Of a stretch of DNA of 5,653 bases, positions 4,649-5,653 are shown in pieces. Origin of the DNA: Terriglobia bacterium (GTDB taxonomy: Bacteria; Acidobacteriota; Terriglobia; UBA7540); assembly GCA_022866195.1 (NCBI GenBank), contig JALHUF010000227.1, forward strand, positions 1 through 5,653, given 5' to 3'. The position numbers and the translations under genes were made by a program. Under the pieces are notes generated by a model. It saw nothing but the letters and a program-made list of their open reading frames with translations, was not told the DNA's origin and searched no databases. The stretch's first letter is position 1. Each line of letters starts with the position of its first letter.

Positions 4649-5653
4649 ATGCCCCGCACCGAGAGACCTAGGCTGGCCAGGTATGCGATGGCCGTCGAGA
4701 AGACGCTCGGCCGCCGTTGCCCCGAGCCTGCGCATCCCTACCGCAACGATTACGAGCGCGATCGTGACCGCATTATCCACGCGCGCGCTTTCCGGCGCCT
4801 GGAAAACAAGACGCAGGTTTTCACCCGGCGCTACTCCGACCATTTTCGCAACCGCCTGACCCACACGCTGGAGGTGGCCCAGATCAGCCGCACCGCGGCG
4901 CTGGCGCTGGGCTTAAACACGGATTTGGTGGAAGCGCTGGCCCTGGTCCACGATGTGGGCCACCCGCCCTTCGGCCATGCGGGCGAAGAGACCATCGACC
5001 GGCTGATGAAGCTCCACCACGACCGCTTTGACCACAACCTGCATGCCCTGCGCATCGTGGAGAATTTCGAGCAGAAATATGTGGAATTTCCTGGCCTGAA
5101 CCTGACCTTCGAAGTTCGCGAGGGCATCATCAAGCACTCGCGAAGCTATGACCCACGGCTTCACCCCGAGCTCCGCGAGTATCGCCTGGAGGCGCAGCCG
5201 CCCCTGGAAGCGCAGTTGATCGACGTGGCCGACGAGATTGCCTACAACTGTGCCGACTTGGATGACGGCTACGAAGCGAAACTCCTCTCGCTTTCCTTGA
5301 TCCGCAAGGGTGTCCCGCTCTTTGACCGTCTTTACCGGCCCTTCGAGCGCGCGCATCCGGCGGCCCTGGAGATGCTGAAGTTTAACGAGGCGCTCAAGCG
5401 GGTCATGGACACCTTGGTGACAGACCTGATCAACGCGCCGCGGGCGCGCCTGCGGAGGCGGAAGATTCACTCCGTGGAGCAGGTGCGCTCCGCAGGCGCG
5501 CGCCTGGTGGGCCTGAGTCCGCGCCTGGCCCGCGAGAACCGGCGTCTCAAGGGATTCCTTTACCGGAACCTTTATTCCCGCCCGGAAATCAGCGCGGAGC
5601 GGAAAAAGATTGTCAAATCGGTGGCAGGGCTCTTCAGGTTTTTCCTCGAGCAC
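4649..5653 (+). CDS. dgt: Deoxyguanosinetriphosphate triphosphohydrolase-like protein (HD domain), 3' truncated
   Basis: 335 codons are open to the window edge; the family is usually about 370-390 residues here, so roughly the last tenth is missing. These HD-domain enzymes hydrolyse dNTPs to the nucleoside plus triphosphate and act on the cytoplasmic dNTP pool. Visible: the leader RRCPEPAHPYRNDYERDRDRI (residues 22-42) and FRRLENKTQVF (48-58), typical of the dGTPase-like group; metal-site His72 in LTHTLEVAQISR; His101-Asp102 in VHDVGHPPFGHAGEE; FDHNLHALRIVE (127-138); and Asp195 in VADEIAYN. The usual NHDxDDG is NCADLDDG (200-207). I prefer ATG 4649 because AGGG lies four bases upstream and homology appears to begin near LARYAM. 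ATG 4631 (six codons longer) and ATG 4688 are alternatives. It is divergent from the HNH cassette. Substrate preference is not readable from sequence. Confidence 0.92.
   Translation, partial: MPRTERPRLARYAMAVEKTLGRRCPEPAHPYRNDYERDRDRIIHARAFRRLENKTQVFTRRYSDHFRNRLTHTLEVAQISRTAALALGLNTDLVEALALVHDVGHPPFGHAGEETIDRLMKLHHDRFDHNLHALRIVENFEQKYVEFPGLNLTFEVREGIIKHSRSYDPRLHPELREYRLEAQPPLEAQLIDVADEIAYNCADLDDGYEAKLLSLSLIRKGVPLFDRLYRPFERAHPAALEMLKFNEALKRVMDTLVTDLINAPRARLRRRKIHSVEQVRSAGARLVGLSPRLARENRRLKGFLYRNLYSRPEISAERKKIVKSVAGLFRFFLEH

Noticed and set aside
4913..5653. A 246-codon open frame on the minus strand at the right edge
   Set aside because: It is antisense to the dGTPase-like gene, which has clear HD motifs in the plus strand.

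Overview
The window looks like chromosome of a GC-rich, free-living bacterium. Two conserved housekeeping genes (glmS on the minus strand, a dGTPase-type HD hydrolase on the plus strand) flank a short accessory stretch. A class IV-like bacterial histone deacetylase homologue, small HNH proteins of the NMQWQT type and the GC-rich codon use would suit Acidobacteriota or a similar soil lineage. That placement is inference from gene style only; there is no rRNA or other marker here.

Layout. 40-936 (minus): zinc-dependent deacetylase of the HDAC superfamily, complete. 937-1071: gap with a tandem heptamer array that folds back on itself, possibly a terminator. 1072-2961 (minus): full-length glmS, read from an extended -10 promoter at 3057-3065. 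3001-3507: non-coding, with a strongly G-skewed tract (about 3097-3207) and three copies of a 13-mer (AACTTGGGGAACG), one of them inverted. 3508-4569 (minus): a compact three-gene cassette of a small charged protein, a small HNH-nuclease-like protein and a single-pass membrane protein, joined by a Shine-Dalgarno/stop overlap and an ATGA overlap. 4570-4648: divergent promoter region. 4649-5653 (plus): deoxyguanosinetriphosphate triphosphohydrolase-like gene, cut by the window end.

Main points of interest. (1) GlmS has an otherwise intact glutaminase domain, but the catalytic N-terminal Cys is Ser (codon TCA), and the isomerase-domain Glu equivalent to E. coli Glu488 is Lys. Together these raise the question of whether it is a normal glutamine-dependent GlcN6P synthase. 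(2) The HNH gene has an ideal ribosome binding site that serves a two-codon reading frame (ATG AAA TAG) immediately upstream of, and in frame with, its apparent start. (3) The three-gene cassette and the repeat-bearing, compositionally odd region next to it look like an accessory insertion between conserved genes. I see no integrase, transposase, CRISPR array, tRNA or rRNA.
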